64,000 nt of DNA from Chalara sp. BL73 (taxonomy: Eukaryota > Ascomycota > Leotiomycetes > Helotiales). This document shows positions 44,834-55,382 of the stretch, one piece after another. The notes under the pieces were generated by a model. That model was not told where the DNA came from, did not search any database, and was given only the letters and a program-made list of their open reading frames with translations. Every line of letters starts with the position of its first letter. Within the stretch, counting starts at the first letter, position 1. A program made the position numbers and the translations under genes. Location of the stretch: the NCBI GenBank assembly GCA_918026815.1, contig CAKJVC010000030.1, forward strand, positions 1,054,001 to 1,118,000, given 5' to 3'.

Positions 44834-47290
44834 TAATGTACGACTCCGAGCCAAAAGCATTGGTTTCTTTGAGGATTGCGCCGAGCTCGTCGAAGTCTCG
44901 TACCGGAGGGACGGCCAGCTCACGATTGAAGATTTGCTGTAGGTCGAGCTGTTGCATGATGGAGCGTTGGGAGGTGGTGCCGATGATGAGGAGACGGCGA
45001 GGCTAGATTTATCAGCAACTTGTTAAATTTGGGGGGAAAGGATATACTTACAGAAGGTGGTTGTTTTGTGAGGAGGACCATCAAGGCTTGGAGGACGGTA
45101 TTCGAGAATCGAGGGCCGATAGGTACCCACTCGATAATTCGCTCGATGTTGTCAATGACCACGATATTTTGAGGGGATTTGTATGCGTCTGTGAAGACTT
45201 TATTGAGGTATTGCACCTTGGCCGATTCGCTGAAACCGACCATGTTCTCCGCAGAGACCAGTTTGATGAATGGGAAGCCAGAATCTTTTGCAATTTTAGC
45301 GGCAAGGGCAGTCTTTCCTGAACCAGGAGGACCGTGTAAGAGGACTGATAAAAGAGGTGTGGTCGCAGAGTTTTTGACAAGCTCGACAAACAAACGCCCA
45401 TCTTTTATAATGTTTTCTGTGGCATTGTTGAAATGCAATATACCTGCACTCATGGCTGTTTCGAGCTCCTCTTCAGATACACCAAATGCTGGCTTGACTT
45501 CCTCGAGAGCTTTCAAGAAATCGTCACGAACAACTTTCAAATTCTCTACGTTGTCGCTGACGCCCGCAACGGTTCCAACTTTGACATGACGATTGAAAGC
45601 GAATGATGTTGCCGACTTCACCAAACCGCCAATTTCAGCTCCAGAGAAGTTCTTCGTAAGACGAGCTAGCTCATGAGTGTCAACATCTGGTCCTATAACA
45701 TCGTTCTTTCGCATATTCGCAGTGTGAATCTTCAAAATCTGTGCTCTACCAGCTTCATCTGGAAGTGAAATCTCCATATGCACTTCTAATCGACCAGGTC
45801 GAAGTAAGGCATCATCTATCATATCCATACGATTAGTCATTCCGATGAGTAGGATGTTGTTGAGCTGGTCAACACCATCAAGCTTGGATAGCAATTGGTT
45901 TACAACGCTGTCACCAACACCAGTTCCACCACCTGCTCCACTACCTCTTTGCTTGCAGACTGCATCAAGTTCGTCAAAGATGATAATGTGTAGGTCACTT
46001 TCATCTCCCCTTTCCTTGTACTCTTTCTCTGCATCTGCAAATAGCTTTCGTATATTCTCTTCAGACTGTCCAACGTACTTATTGAGTACTTCCGGACCAT
46101 TGATGACTTTCGGTTCTCTTGAGTTCAACATCTTACCAATTTGTCGAGCGATGAGCGTCTTTCCTGTGCCTGGAGGTCCATAGAGCAAAATTCCCTTCAC
46201 ATGCTGGATACCCAACTTCTCGATCAGTCCAGGAGGGAAGATACGAGATGCAAAGGCTCTTCGAAAGATGGAACCAAATTCGGTGTCTAGCCCTCCAATG
46301 CCCATATCCTCAAACTTGAAGTCTGGCGCAATAATCGAATTGGCGGCAGGACGTCTGGCTGAAGCTTTAATCTTGATAAGTGTACTGCCATCCTTGAAGA
46401 AGTTGAGGCGGGCTATAACATATTAGTCTCTTCGTTCTACAACAGCTGAGTAGCGACGTATACATACCGTACTTCGTTAATATACCTCTAGCACTTGGCC
46501 GAGTCTCAGTTAGGGCCTCTCCCGATGGGCTTGCTAAGCCCAGATCCTGTAACGTAATAGTCTTGATCTTGATGGTCAAGGGTATGTTTTTGTGGTCCAA
46601 AAGTAGTAGTTGGCCAGGAGAGAATACCTGGTTCTTGAATTTCTCAATAAATGCGGTAGCCAGAACATCCTGATCATAGGGTTCCTGGGGCATCTTATTC
46701 GGTTTTGATGATGCAAATCCCACTTCTACATCAACCGAACCCAAATATACATTTGGGCCCGGGGAGAGTGGATCGCATACCTCTGCCGTCAAGACATCTG
46801 TCAATGCAACAGCCAGCCACGATCTCTGCCTATCATTCAAACTAATCTTTCCTCGAGGAAATCCATTGAGAGGACGAGCTGTGACGACGTATTGGCCATT
46901 GAGAAGTAAGTAAAAGTCGGGTTGCTCGGTAGGAGGCCAGTCTTCTCGCGCCACTGCGCAACTGAATTAAAGGTCAGCGTGCATTATTTCTGCCGTAGAT
47001 AACATAACTCACATATTACTGAAGATGTATGTATCAGATATAGATTTATCGCTTATTCTCTCTTGTCCTAACTGAAGTCGGAAATTGGACTGAGGTTGTG
47101 CAACTCTGCCTACAGCAGGTCTTGACGACTTAGGTTCGCCATATCCGGTATTATAATCTCCGTATCCAGCTGGTCCGTCTCGTGGTGGAGGTGCAGGAAC
47201 TCTTTGGTAACCTCCACCTCCTCCCCCTCCTCGTAGTTGCTCCCGGCCTGCTTTTGGGCCCTGCCCAAATAGATTTTGTCTATTATCCAT
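44640..47290 (-). CDS. sec18: Vesicular-fusion ATPase Sec18 (NSF)
   Basis: This is the AAA ATPase that disassembles SNARE complexes after membrane fusion, working with Sec17 on Golgi, ER and vacuolar membranes. Model complement(join(44640..45002, 45052..46412, 46468..46961, 47013..47290)), 831 residues; introns 49-55 nt, all phases consistent. The Gly-rich N-terminal tail (about 20-35) leads to the N domain (IFSNICAVARED to about 250). D1 has Walker A GPPGTGKT (about 335) and Walker [10 protein letters not shown], with the arginine-finger region LLRPGR. D2 has Walker A GPPGSGKT (about 617) and the typical [10 protein letters not shown]. The N-domain acceptor at 46962 was chosen over one 8 nt later because only it keeps frame and the conserved NICAVA. 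The C-terminus runs about 15 residues past the conserved VLAQQI end because of a 150-bp duplication. Confidence 0.95.
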
Positions 47291-47917
47291 GTTTTCGAAT
47301 GATATCTAAGTGCCAATGATGAAGTTGCTGTTGAGAGAAGTGTTGTCTTCTAGACTTGGAAGCAAATATGCGGGACCAAGCTTAGCTGTTTGGGATGCTC
47401 CGAAACACCAAGCACAAGCAGAATATGCGGTTTTGGCTTGTCCAATTGAAGGATGTAAAGGTGGCAATTGAAAGAAACAGATATAAGACTCCGTAAGGTA
47501 GAGAATGTATAATTGGGTATTCCCTGCAAGCTGTTCAGTTCCAGACAGGCAGCCTTATTGAGGCTATGAAAGGCGAGGAGCTTTGCTGTCCTCTTGAAGA
47601 TGACTCTTTGGATTAAGAGAGGACAGATATCTTTCAGATGTGAGTACAAATAAGCCAATAATGTCTAAAATTCAGTCCTAACTCAAGATGCCAAAATGAA
47701 TTTGTCTAAATGGACGGTTCCTCTCTTGTTGCGGTTGTTGTCTCTGTCAGGTTTGATATCAGCGTCAGGCACCGCCACTGATTTGAGGATTGGCTTCTTG
47801 CTTGCAGCTCCCGACCCCACACCTCTCCTCTCTCAGCCTCGACCTCCAGCACAAGACGTCAGCCTTGAGTTGGATTTCTTCGTACAAGCCGCAAACCACG
47901 AACTAAGAGTTCCAATC
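47291..47917. promoter_or_regulatory. Divergent promoter region, sec18 / LENG1-like gene
   Basis: Both start codons face away from this 627-bp gap. An ATG at 47696 is in frame with the LENG1-like start and the frame is open through 74 codons, so 47696-47917 could be leader or an N-terminal extension (see findings). No factor-binding motif is obvious. Confidence 0.5.
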
Positions 47918-48991
47918 ATGCCTTTGTAAGTTCTCATGATCAATGTGTATCGAAAATCTAGTGAAGAGTTCATTCTAACATTGTGTAGGCACTTACTAGG
48001 TAAGAAGTCCTGGAATGTCTACAACCAGGACAACATCCAGAAGGTTAAGCGCGATGAGGCTGCTGCAAAGGCCATCGAGGAGGCGAACGAGCAGCGCATG
48101 CAAGAATTAGATGCCGAACGCCGCATGCAGATACTGAGGGGCGAGATACCTACACCATTACCGGAAGATGAGGCCAAAGAAGAGCAGACTTCGCGGGAGT
48201 CGTACGTTCATGGTCCGGGCAGAGAACGCAAAAAGCGCAAGAGGGCTGGGGAAAATGATACTGATTTTGAGATGCGAATTGCTCACGAGCATACAACATT
48301 GTCCAATATTGATAAGCAGATTGTTCTTCGGAAAAAAATCGATGCGCCGCTAGTCGACCACTCTGGTCATATTGACCTATTCCCTCAAGAACAAACTAAA
48401 AAGCGAGTAGAAAAAAATGCAGAGGCTGAGAAGGAAGCCGCAACGAAGAAGAGAGAGTATGAAGATCAATATACGATGAGATTCTCAAATGCCGCTGGCT
48501 TCAAACAGGGCTTGGAAAATCCCTGGTATTCCAAATCAAGTGGACAAAGAGATGTAATTGAAGAAGAGGCTCCAAGCAAAGATGTGTGGGGTAATGACGA
48601 TCCAGGACGGAAAACGAGAGAGGTGGCAAGGACAGTATCAAGTGATCCACTAGCCATGATGCGTCAAGGTGCGGCTCAAGCTCGACAGGTTGCGAAGGAG
48701 CGGAAACGGTGGCGAGAAGACAGGGAGCACGAGCTACGAGAACTCGAAGCAGAAGATCGAAGAGCAAAGCGTAGGCGGAGACGCAGAAGCAGAGATAGAA
48801 GTAATGATGGAGATGCAGATGAGTTAGAAAACTTCAGGCTTGACGATCGCGAGTCATCTTCCTCCCAAAAGAGAGATCATGATAGGGAGCGTCGACACCG
48901 TCATAAGCACAGAGACTCAAGAAGAATTTCACATCGAGATGATAGTAGGCATCGGCATCGGCATCGAGAGCGTTATCGAGGAGAGACTTGA
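47918..48991 (+). CDS. CIR-N domain protein, LENG1-like, probable pre-mRNA-splicing associated
   Basis: Exons 47918..47925 and 47989..48991 encode 336 residues. The first coding exon is just 8 nt (ATG CCT TT); the 63-nt intron (GTAAGT to TTGTGTAG) then gives MPLHLLGKKSWNVYNQDNI, the CIR-N domain start seen in LENG1-type proteins. A basic helix (QKVKRDEAAAKAIEEANEQR, LDAERRMQILRG) follows, then an insertion with a possible nuclear localisation signal (RERKKRKR), a conserved centre with FSNAAGFKQGLENPWYS, then KDVWGNDDPGR, and an Arg/Asp/His-rich tail like those of splicing factors (RRAKRRRRRRSRDRS). Related CIR-N proteins include Cwc25 and CIR; LENG1 is the closest by eye. Nuclear location and a role in RNA processing are inferred from family and tail composition. 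It converges with the lipocalin-like gene (208-bp gap). Confidence 0.85.
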
Positions 48992-49199
48992 GGACTCAAT
49001 ACAAGTACGTAATAAAAAATATATTAATGCGTTCCAAGATCAAGATATATCAGCGCGAAATTCGGGGAAACCGTCACCTCTCGTAAGCGTGTTATGTGAA
49101 TCATGAAGAATCCGATTCTTGTTCATTCAGGCTACAAGCAAGTGCATAATTCTGGGGTATATATCCCAGCGATGTCGTACAATTCCACTATTCACTTCG

Positions 49200-49838
49200 T
49201 CAATACTCAATCTTGACCTCTCTCATCTCTGCCTTCACTAACTGCGCCATTTCCTTCGCCTCCAGACCTTCCAGCCCCATCATAATATCCTTATACAACT
49301 CCTCTCCCAAGCCCTCCTTCCTGCTACTGTATATATCCAGTCCTGCAGGCGTGAAAATACTCGGCGCAAACCACGTAACAACCCATCTCTCGCCTTCCCT
49401 CTCTCCCCACCCCAAAACCTCCCAATGACTACTAGCAACTTTCAACCAACCCTTACCCCTCCAATCCCAGCCGCCTTGTCCATCCGGCGTATCCACACCG
49501 TGAATCTCTTTAGGTTGAGGAAGAAGGGTGCGGGCTGTAGGTTCTGAATTGACGATGTCGTCAAGGAGTTCGGGCCCATTGGGTGTGGATGGAGGGATGA
49601 TCTTGTAGGTTATGCGGACGTTCTTTGCTTTGCGCCACATAGGCAGGGTTGAGTGCGTTACAGACCATGCGCCTTCTAGCCATTCGAGGGGTGGTGGGGT
49701 GAAGGTTGTAGATGAGGGGAGTTCGGGTTTGTATTTCTTGGGGGAGCGTAGGGTGATGAGGGAATCAGATGTAGGCTTTGCAAGCGTGTCTACATGTGCT
49801 TCTTGCAGGATCTCTGGATTAGTCGTTGCCTCTGCCAT
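49200..49838 (-). CDS. Lipocalin-like (calycin fold) fungal protein
   Basis: Single exon, 212 residues. The ATG at 49838 (MAEATTNPEI) is chosen because the upstream extension of the frame is AT-rich and has no family look. The central part resembles cytosolic lipocalin-like domains of ascomycetes: LEWLEGAWSVTHSTLPMW (strand A region with the Trp), then NVRITYKIIP, then GWDWRGKGWLKVASSHWEVL and RWVVTWFAPSIFTPAGLDIY. Such barrels bind small hydrophobic ligands, but the ligand here is unknown. The C-terminus is a short helix (GLEGLEAKEMAQLVKAEM). There is no signal peptide, so a cytosolic protein is likely. The upstream gap to the divergent acidic-protein gene is only 283 bp, so they may share regulation. 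The fold assignment is moderate; the exact family is not certain. Confidence 0.7.
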   Translation of the reverse strand: MAEATTNPEILQEAHVDTLAKPTSDSLITLRSPKKYKPELPSSTTFTPPPLEWLEGAWSVTHSTLPMWRKAKNVRITYKIIPPSTPNGPELLDDIVNSEPTARTLLPQPKEIHGVDTPDGQGGWDWRGKGWLKVASSHWEVLGWGEREGERWVVTWFAPSIFTPAGLDIYSSRKEGLGEELYKDIMMGLEGLEAKEMAQLVKAEMREVKIEY

Positions 49839-50121
49839 GTTCTGACACTCGAGTTCGGATGGGTTGAAGTTGATATATATCAGCAATAGCTCAATGCAGT
49901 GGCAATATCACTGACTACTCTAGGACAGTCTGATAATCAGGTTCTCATTTTGAGCTTAGACTTTCGTGAATACATTTTGTTGTAATTGAAGTTTCAGATA
50001 TTGTATTTATTTGTATGAGGGAGCTGTTGACATCACAACGAGGCTGCTGAACAGCCTTGCAGCAACCTCAGCTGGAAAATCCAGCCTACGAACCTTCATA
50101 TTGCGACAACACAAATGCAAA

Positions 50122-50916
50122 ATGAACCCTGACTACATCGATAAAGATGAGGATGCCGACGCCCGGGCGATGGCTGAGGCAATGGGCTTCTCCAGTTTTG
50201 GCTCACAGAAACCACCTGCGAAGAAGAGAAAGTTTAATGCAATAACTGATGCATTTGTAGATGGACAAGAGCTTGCGAAATTAGACAAGGGAGGAAAGAG
50301 GGGACAAGGAAGTGGCGGCAACACGATACCTTTAGGCAAGACTAGAGTCTTTGGAACTGGCGCAGCCAAAGCTATGGAAGCACCGCCTGTTGAGACAGTG
50401 TCCAGAGGAGGAAATGAAGATGAGATCGATTTGGATGACGATGAAGAGCAAGCTGATGGGCCACAATACATTGATACCAGCTTACCACCACCAATAGAAT
50501 CGATAGAAGGCAAGGGACCACAGTATGTTGACACAAGTCAACCCCCTCTAGTTTCAGATGATGAAGCTAGGGAAGTACAAGCTAGGATAGATGCTTTACT
50601 TGCAAGTATTGCGCCGAGCGAGCCTCTGCCACCTCCTGGCGCACCAGGTACATATGAGCTCCCTCAAAGACCACCTGCCAATATGGCTTTTATGCAAACT
50701 GGTACAGGGAATCATGGTCGACAACGCTTCAGCGACACGGCATCGGTGGCCAGCAGCTCGAGACCAAGTCACAGAGGACAGCCGAACGAAAATTGGTATC
50801 TCGATTACTATGACCCAAGTTTCAATGCGAACCCATGGGAGCAGTTGGAGAAAGAAAGGGGTTTAGAACCATTGTGCGAATGGCCGGAGAACATTCGACA
50901 ACGAAATCCTCGATGA
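50122..50916 (+). CDS. Conserved acidic hypothetical protein, probably nuclear
   Basis: Single exon, 264 residues, start MNPDYIDKDEDADARAMAEA at 50122; the frame is open 37 codons further upstream but that part reads like leader. I do not recognise the function. Features: an N-terminal conserved block AMGFSSFGSQKPPAKKRKFN with a basic KKRK cluster (possible nuclear signal), an acidic run EDEIDLDDDEEQ, two copies of a GPQY(I/V)DTS motif about 25 residues apart, a predicted helix DDEAREVQARIDALLASI, and an aromatic C-terminus NENWYLDYYDPSFNANPWEQ. Only about 18 residues follow. Mostly disordered otherwise. The conserved ends suggest short linear interaction motifs, which is inference. Divergent from the lipocalin-like gene. 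Confidence 0.78.
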   Translation: MNPDYIDKDEDADARAMAEAMGFSSFGSQKPPAKKRKFNAITDAFVDGQELAKLDKGGKRGQGSGGNTIPLGKTRVFGTGAAKAMEAPPVETVSRGGNEDEIDLDDDEEQADGPQYIDTSLPPPIESIEGKGPQYVDTSQPPLVSDDEAREVQARIDALLASIAPSEPLPPPGAPGTYELPQRPPANMAFMQTGTGNHGRQRFSDTASVASSSRPSHRGQPNENWYLDYYDPSFNANPWEQLEKERGLEPLCEWPENIRQRNPR

Positions 50917-52799
50917 AAACATCACTGTCGAAATGTAAGGGACGAAATTTTTGTACCAGAGTGGTCGAAATGCGAGGCCACTCCAGTCCAAGGCCAAAGT
51001 ATTAAAAACTCTCTTGGAAGATGGCGCCACCGCATCTTGAGAAGTAGAGGTCTTCTGATATATGGCCAGCATATCGGACTTGCGACGAACATTGCTCAAC
51101 AGTAGCAAAGACAGTGAGGATGCGCTGAACCATGTGGTCTAAAAGTATATAGGCTTTTAGATCTTTAGGCAGCTACATACCTGTGAATAGCAATAAGGTT
51201 GCTCAGGTCCAATTGTTTGATTTACAAGTGGTTATGAACTTTTCAAGAACTCGATCAAAGAAACAACAAGCTAAGTTAGCTCTCAGTCATGTAACCTCAT
51301 ATGCTTTTCTTTTTGCCCATATAGCGCCTCTTCTAAGTTGGAAAGTGGTTTGCCAAATCGATCAGAATCTGTGCCCCAGCATGAAAAATGCACATATGTT
51401 GATTTCGCCTTGTGCACTTCTGGTTTTCAAAAACAGGGAAACTAGAAGACCTCCCTGATGTATACTCATATCTCTTCTTTATAACATATGTATTACATTT
51501 TCTAGAATCCAAATTTTTTCATCTCCAGTCCTTTGGCCTCCGACTCAAAGACCACTCCTTAAACGCCGAAAAAGTACCTTTCCCATCCGCACACATCCAC
51601 ACCAAAACCCCATTCTTCCCACAAATCATTTATTTTAACAGATCAACAGCTCAAGTGGCTGGACCTAGCTTTGAGGCAGGCTCTTTCTTGGTTGCCGGCG
51701 CGTCCCCCTCTTAGTTGGGATTCTAGGGTAGCCGCCATCCCTCGTGCGGCTTTCTCCCTGCATACAGGCACGGACCGGATTAGGATAGGTAAGTAGTGGT
51801 CAGAAAACAACGTCATCTTTCAATTCGGGGGCTGGTGATGGACGACATCCACCCGTGGCGGTACGGGCGAAACTTGCGACGACAATGCCCGTCGAGGTAA
51901 GAGCTTTGCTGAAGAAATGCATGCCAAGAATGATTTGAAAGAGGCTATAGGAGGTGTGGCACTCGCAAATATATGTGTGATATGGTGAGGGGAGTGATGG
52001 CGGAGCGAGTCGGTTTGTGGTTGTAGATGACAGGCGGTCGTAAAATGGAGAGATATACTTATACTTGGAAATTCTATTCTTTTGTTGTCGATCTCTTTGA
52101 AGGATCAAAATACCAGTTTGTTTCCAAGCACTATAGCCTTTTTATTGATTCTATCTTCCACCTACATATTTTGATGACTTCTACCAGATATATAGCTCTG
52201 CACTCAAGGAAGAGAGGTTCGGGTCCAATGATTGGTAATCACTTACAGTTATGTCAACTATGGGCTTGATATCTGTCTGGAGAAAGATAGGGATATGGGG
52301 CTGTGGTATGCTTAGTTAAAATTTCGAGCTTATCGCTGCGCATACACACTTATTGTAACGGGTATCTCGCTTAAGCTTTTAAAGGAAGCAAAAACGAATT
52401 CGGATCTATATGAGGCTGAGCTAGGACAACCAAAGATGTGTGCTGAAGTAAGCTAATTCAGAACTTTGCCGTCCCGAAATCAAAGTTTGATTTCCTGTGC
52501 AAAAGTCTTCAGGTCATGCAGTTGAGTAGAAGGCATAACAATGTTGTGAAGCTGTTTAAAGAAACGGCAAGAGTACCTCAAGATGCAATGTAAATCATGT
52601 TAACAGTTTGAGTCTTCATATGAGTATATGAACTGTTAGACACTTCTGCAATTTGAGAAGAAGCAAAAATACAAACTCAAGACTATAGAAAAGTGACACA
52701 GTTCCTTTGTTTTGATTTATGCCGTATCTCGATTTTTGACTTTCAAAACCTTGAAATTGAGAAAAGAGTGAAAAGCCATATTGGTATGACCACGACACT
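50917..52799. other. Intergenic region of 1.9 kb, no gene seen
   Basis: ORFs here are short and without family features. A 19-bp palindrome (GAAATCAAA-G-TTTGATTTC, 52476-52494) is the only structure noted. AT-rich patches around 52080-52160 and 52600-52700 resemble ordinary intergenic DNA. Confidence 0.5.
52476..52494. repeat. Near-perfect 19-bp palindrome
   Basis: GAAATCAAA and TTTGATTTC are exact reverse complements around a central G. Such compact dyads can be dimeric factor sites, but the position, about 300 bp downstream of the SDR stop codon, gives no obvious target. Confidence 0.7.
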
Positions 52800-53904
52800 T
52801 CAATCTTTAGGTTCTTCTTGTGATACGGCCTTATTCTCAACTATCTGCTTTTCAACTTCCTCTCCATGAATGGTATGAGACAAATGCTCCTCCTGGGCCT
52901 TTTTTTGTCCTGTTTCCTCGATAGACTCCGAGTCCTTTCTTCGAGCTGGGGGTAATGGATAACCACCCAGATTTTCGAAGAATTCCCCTCCCAGTTTCAT
53001 CTGCTCGACAACTTCCTCTCCAAATAGCGCTGTTCTCATCTTTTCACTAGGTCCTTCGATCTCCTTCATCATGCTTCCAACCACTAGGCAGCATCGTCCT
53101 TTCATGTTCACATCCATAGCGGTTTGCGCAATTGCTCTAGCTACGTCAGATGGCGCGTTCTCCAAAAGACCTGCTTTATTCCACGCCTCAGAATAACTAC
53201 TTGTAATATGAGTTGGCGTAACAAACGGTGCAACGGCGTTGATGCGGACTTTCTTTTCAGTGGCTGCTTTCTGGGAGGCGCGCAGTAGGCCGGTTATGCC
53301 ATGCTTAGATGATACATATGATACTACGGAAGTTCCACCAACATATCCAGAGGTGGATGAAACCAGAATAACAGACCCACGAGAACCATCGGTGAAGCAG
53401 GGGTCGTTTGAGCTCATATGATAGACTGACAATCGAAGTGCTAGAGTTCACATCAGATGAGTGTAATTCTAGTATTAATGGAGACAAACTGTTCATAGTG
53501 CCTTTCATGTTAACATCAATCACCTTATAAGACTCTTTGGATTCCTTGAGGCCTCCTTGCTCATCTTCCTCAAAGTCAAAGAAACTCTTCGTCTCCATCA
53601 GGCCGGCATTGGCCACGACAACCTGGACAGGTCCAAATTTCTCCCTCGCTAGCTTAAATAGCAATTGCATGCTATCCCAGTCCGAGATATCGGTAGGTAT
53701 AAATGCCACTCGGGAGCTTAGACCTGTTACCAAGGCTTCTGCGGCCCTCTTTGCGGATGGAAGGTCTGCAATTACTACTTTGGCGCCATGTTCGTGGAAT
53801 AGGCGAACGGTCTCTGCGCCGATTCCGCCTGCACCACCAGTGATAATGGCTGTTTTGGACTCGAGGTCTAGGAGCAAGACTGGGTCGTGTAGAATGGTAA
53901 CCAT
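52800..53904 (-). CDS. Short-chain dehydrogenase/reductase (classical SDR)
   Basis: Model complement(join(52800..53440, 53490..53904)), 351 residues; the 49-nt intron (donor GTTTGT, acceptor ACTCTAG) joins NMKGTMN to TLRLSVYHM. It is an NAD(P)-dependent oxidoreductase. The cofactor motif TGGAGGIG lies at residues 22-29, the acidic residue of IADLP favours NAD(H), NAG appears in VVANAGLME, catalytic Ser is about 167 (VSSTSGY), and Tyr180 and Lys184 form YVSSK. Loop ending VAPFVTPTHI is the usual post-catalytic substrate region. The C-terminal 100 residues are unusual: highly charged (RRKDSESIEETGQKKAQEEH), longer than the 250-280 typical of classical SDRs. The substrate is unknown. It is head to head with the carboxymuconolactone-decarboxylase-like gene across 552 bp, which suggests joint control. 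Confidence 0.9.
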
Positions 53905-54456
53905 TCTGATCTAGAAATCGAGGCTCTAACATATCATTCCGGACCGTGGAGCTGCCAGCTGACGAGTACACTCTCCTTAGAAAGTGCTTGATCATACAAG
54001 AAATAGCAACTAAATGTGGTCCTTGTAAATGCCCGGCTGTTAACAGGGTTGTCTCTTAATCAGAGTTGTATCGTTTGGTGACTGATGATCAATGCTCCAC
54101 GCTCCAGCATATGTTAATGGCGTCTTTGATTGGAAAACAAAAAGTATTCTCGTTGCCTCTCCTCGTGACCTTACTGTGATGTAGTTAGTGCTTCGGGAAG
54201 AAACGAGGGGAACTCCTTGGCAGCGGTTATGGATTTCTAATAGCCGATCCCCACTTCCGGCCCGGTTTTACCGCAAACAACTAACAGTGGTACAGTAAGA
54301 TTTGATTCATCATGTTGATTTATTGGACAATCATTTGACTTAAATAGCTTTCTTTTGCGAGCAAACTCGAATTTGAATCCTTTTATCAGAGCTCACATCA
54401 GCATAGACTGAGGGGAGGTTCAGACACACAATCCCCTTTCTCTGTATCTCTTGCAA
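53905..54456. promoter_or_regulatory. Divergent promoter region, SDR / CMD-like gene
   Basis: Start codons of the two genes face outwards from this 552-bp gap. It contains GATT/TGATTG-type AT-rich sequence, and a GC-richer segment at 54240-54275. No named element is certain. Confidence 0.5.
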
Positions 54457-55382
54457 ATGATCGAATCCCCCACCGGACAGGATGCCGTCGCCCTTTTCGA
54501 GGCTCTGGAATTCAAGTTTCCCCGTAGGACTCTAGGGAATGATAAGTGGTATTTGGTTGCTGTAAGCCATGAAGACAAACTAGAACTTTTGAATCCTTTT
54601 TAATCTATGACTAGCTTTCAGCACTTGTGGCGGTCAACCATGATCACATTGCCACACTTTATAAATACTTGATTAATAAACCCGAGTACTCAACCAGTGA
54701 CTCTAGAAAAGCCCTGATTCGTCGAATCCGTGAAGCTCTGGTTGAGAACATCTCCATTCAAGGTGTCTGTAAACCACTAGAGGCACTCTTCGGTATTATC
54801 CAAATTGAGCGTGAAGAAGATAAAGATTACTCGTTTTCAAGGTACTCACACTTTGAATCTTGGATTCATGAAATAGTAACAATGTCCTCCCAGAGAAAAC
54901 TGGAACCTTAACCCTGAAACTCATAAGCGAGGAAAAGACTGGCTCGAAACTATCTATAAGGACAGCATTAACCAGATCGATGCTACGCTTGCCGCACATC
55001 GCGATATCAAACTCATCAACTACGATATCACCTACGGGTTTTATCTCTCTGATATGAGCATTCTAGATCCTGTAGAGACAGAGCTAGTGGTGTTAACTGG
55101 GATTATGATTCAGAATATGGGTCGTTTGACTGCCTGGCATTTGCGTGGCATACGACGAGTGGGAGTGAGCAAGGAGGATACAGAGACTGTACATCAATGC
55201 GTATGTCTGAAAATCAGGTACGAAGGATGCTTAATAACAGTATCATAGATCGAGATGGTGGCCAAATTTGGTGGGATAGCGTTGGATAAGGTAAGATTAA
55301 TTTAAACACAGGCTCCCTGCTTGTCTGCCACTAACTGCACATTTAGGTCCCAAGAGTCGAGGCTATAGAACATGAGATATGA
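54457..55382 (+). CDS. Carboxymuconolactone decarboxylase-like (AhpD-fold) protein
   Basis: Five exons: 54457..54561, 54615..54841, 54894..55200, 55249..55290 and 55347..55382, 238 residues, introns 48-56 nt. Each junction restores a conserved-looking block: WYLVA|LSALVAVN, YSFSR|ENWNLNPET, VHQC|IEMVAKFGG and ALDK|VPRVEAIEHE. The AhpD fold is seen in helices KYLINKPEYST, RKALIRRIREALVENISIQG and VCKPLEALFGI, then TELVVLTGIMIQNMGRLTAWHLRG, where many fungal relatives keep the same arrangement. There is no CxxC redox pair, so alkylhydroperoxide-reductase activity is unlikely. Fungal relatives are poorly characterised; some sit in metabolic gene clusters. Bidirectional arrangement with the SDR suggests a common pathway (inference). 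Exon 5 is only 12 codons; it is supported by the VPRVEAIEHEI ending. Confidence 0.85.
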
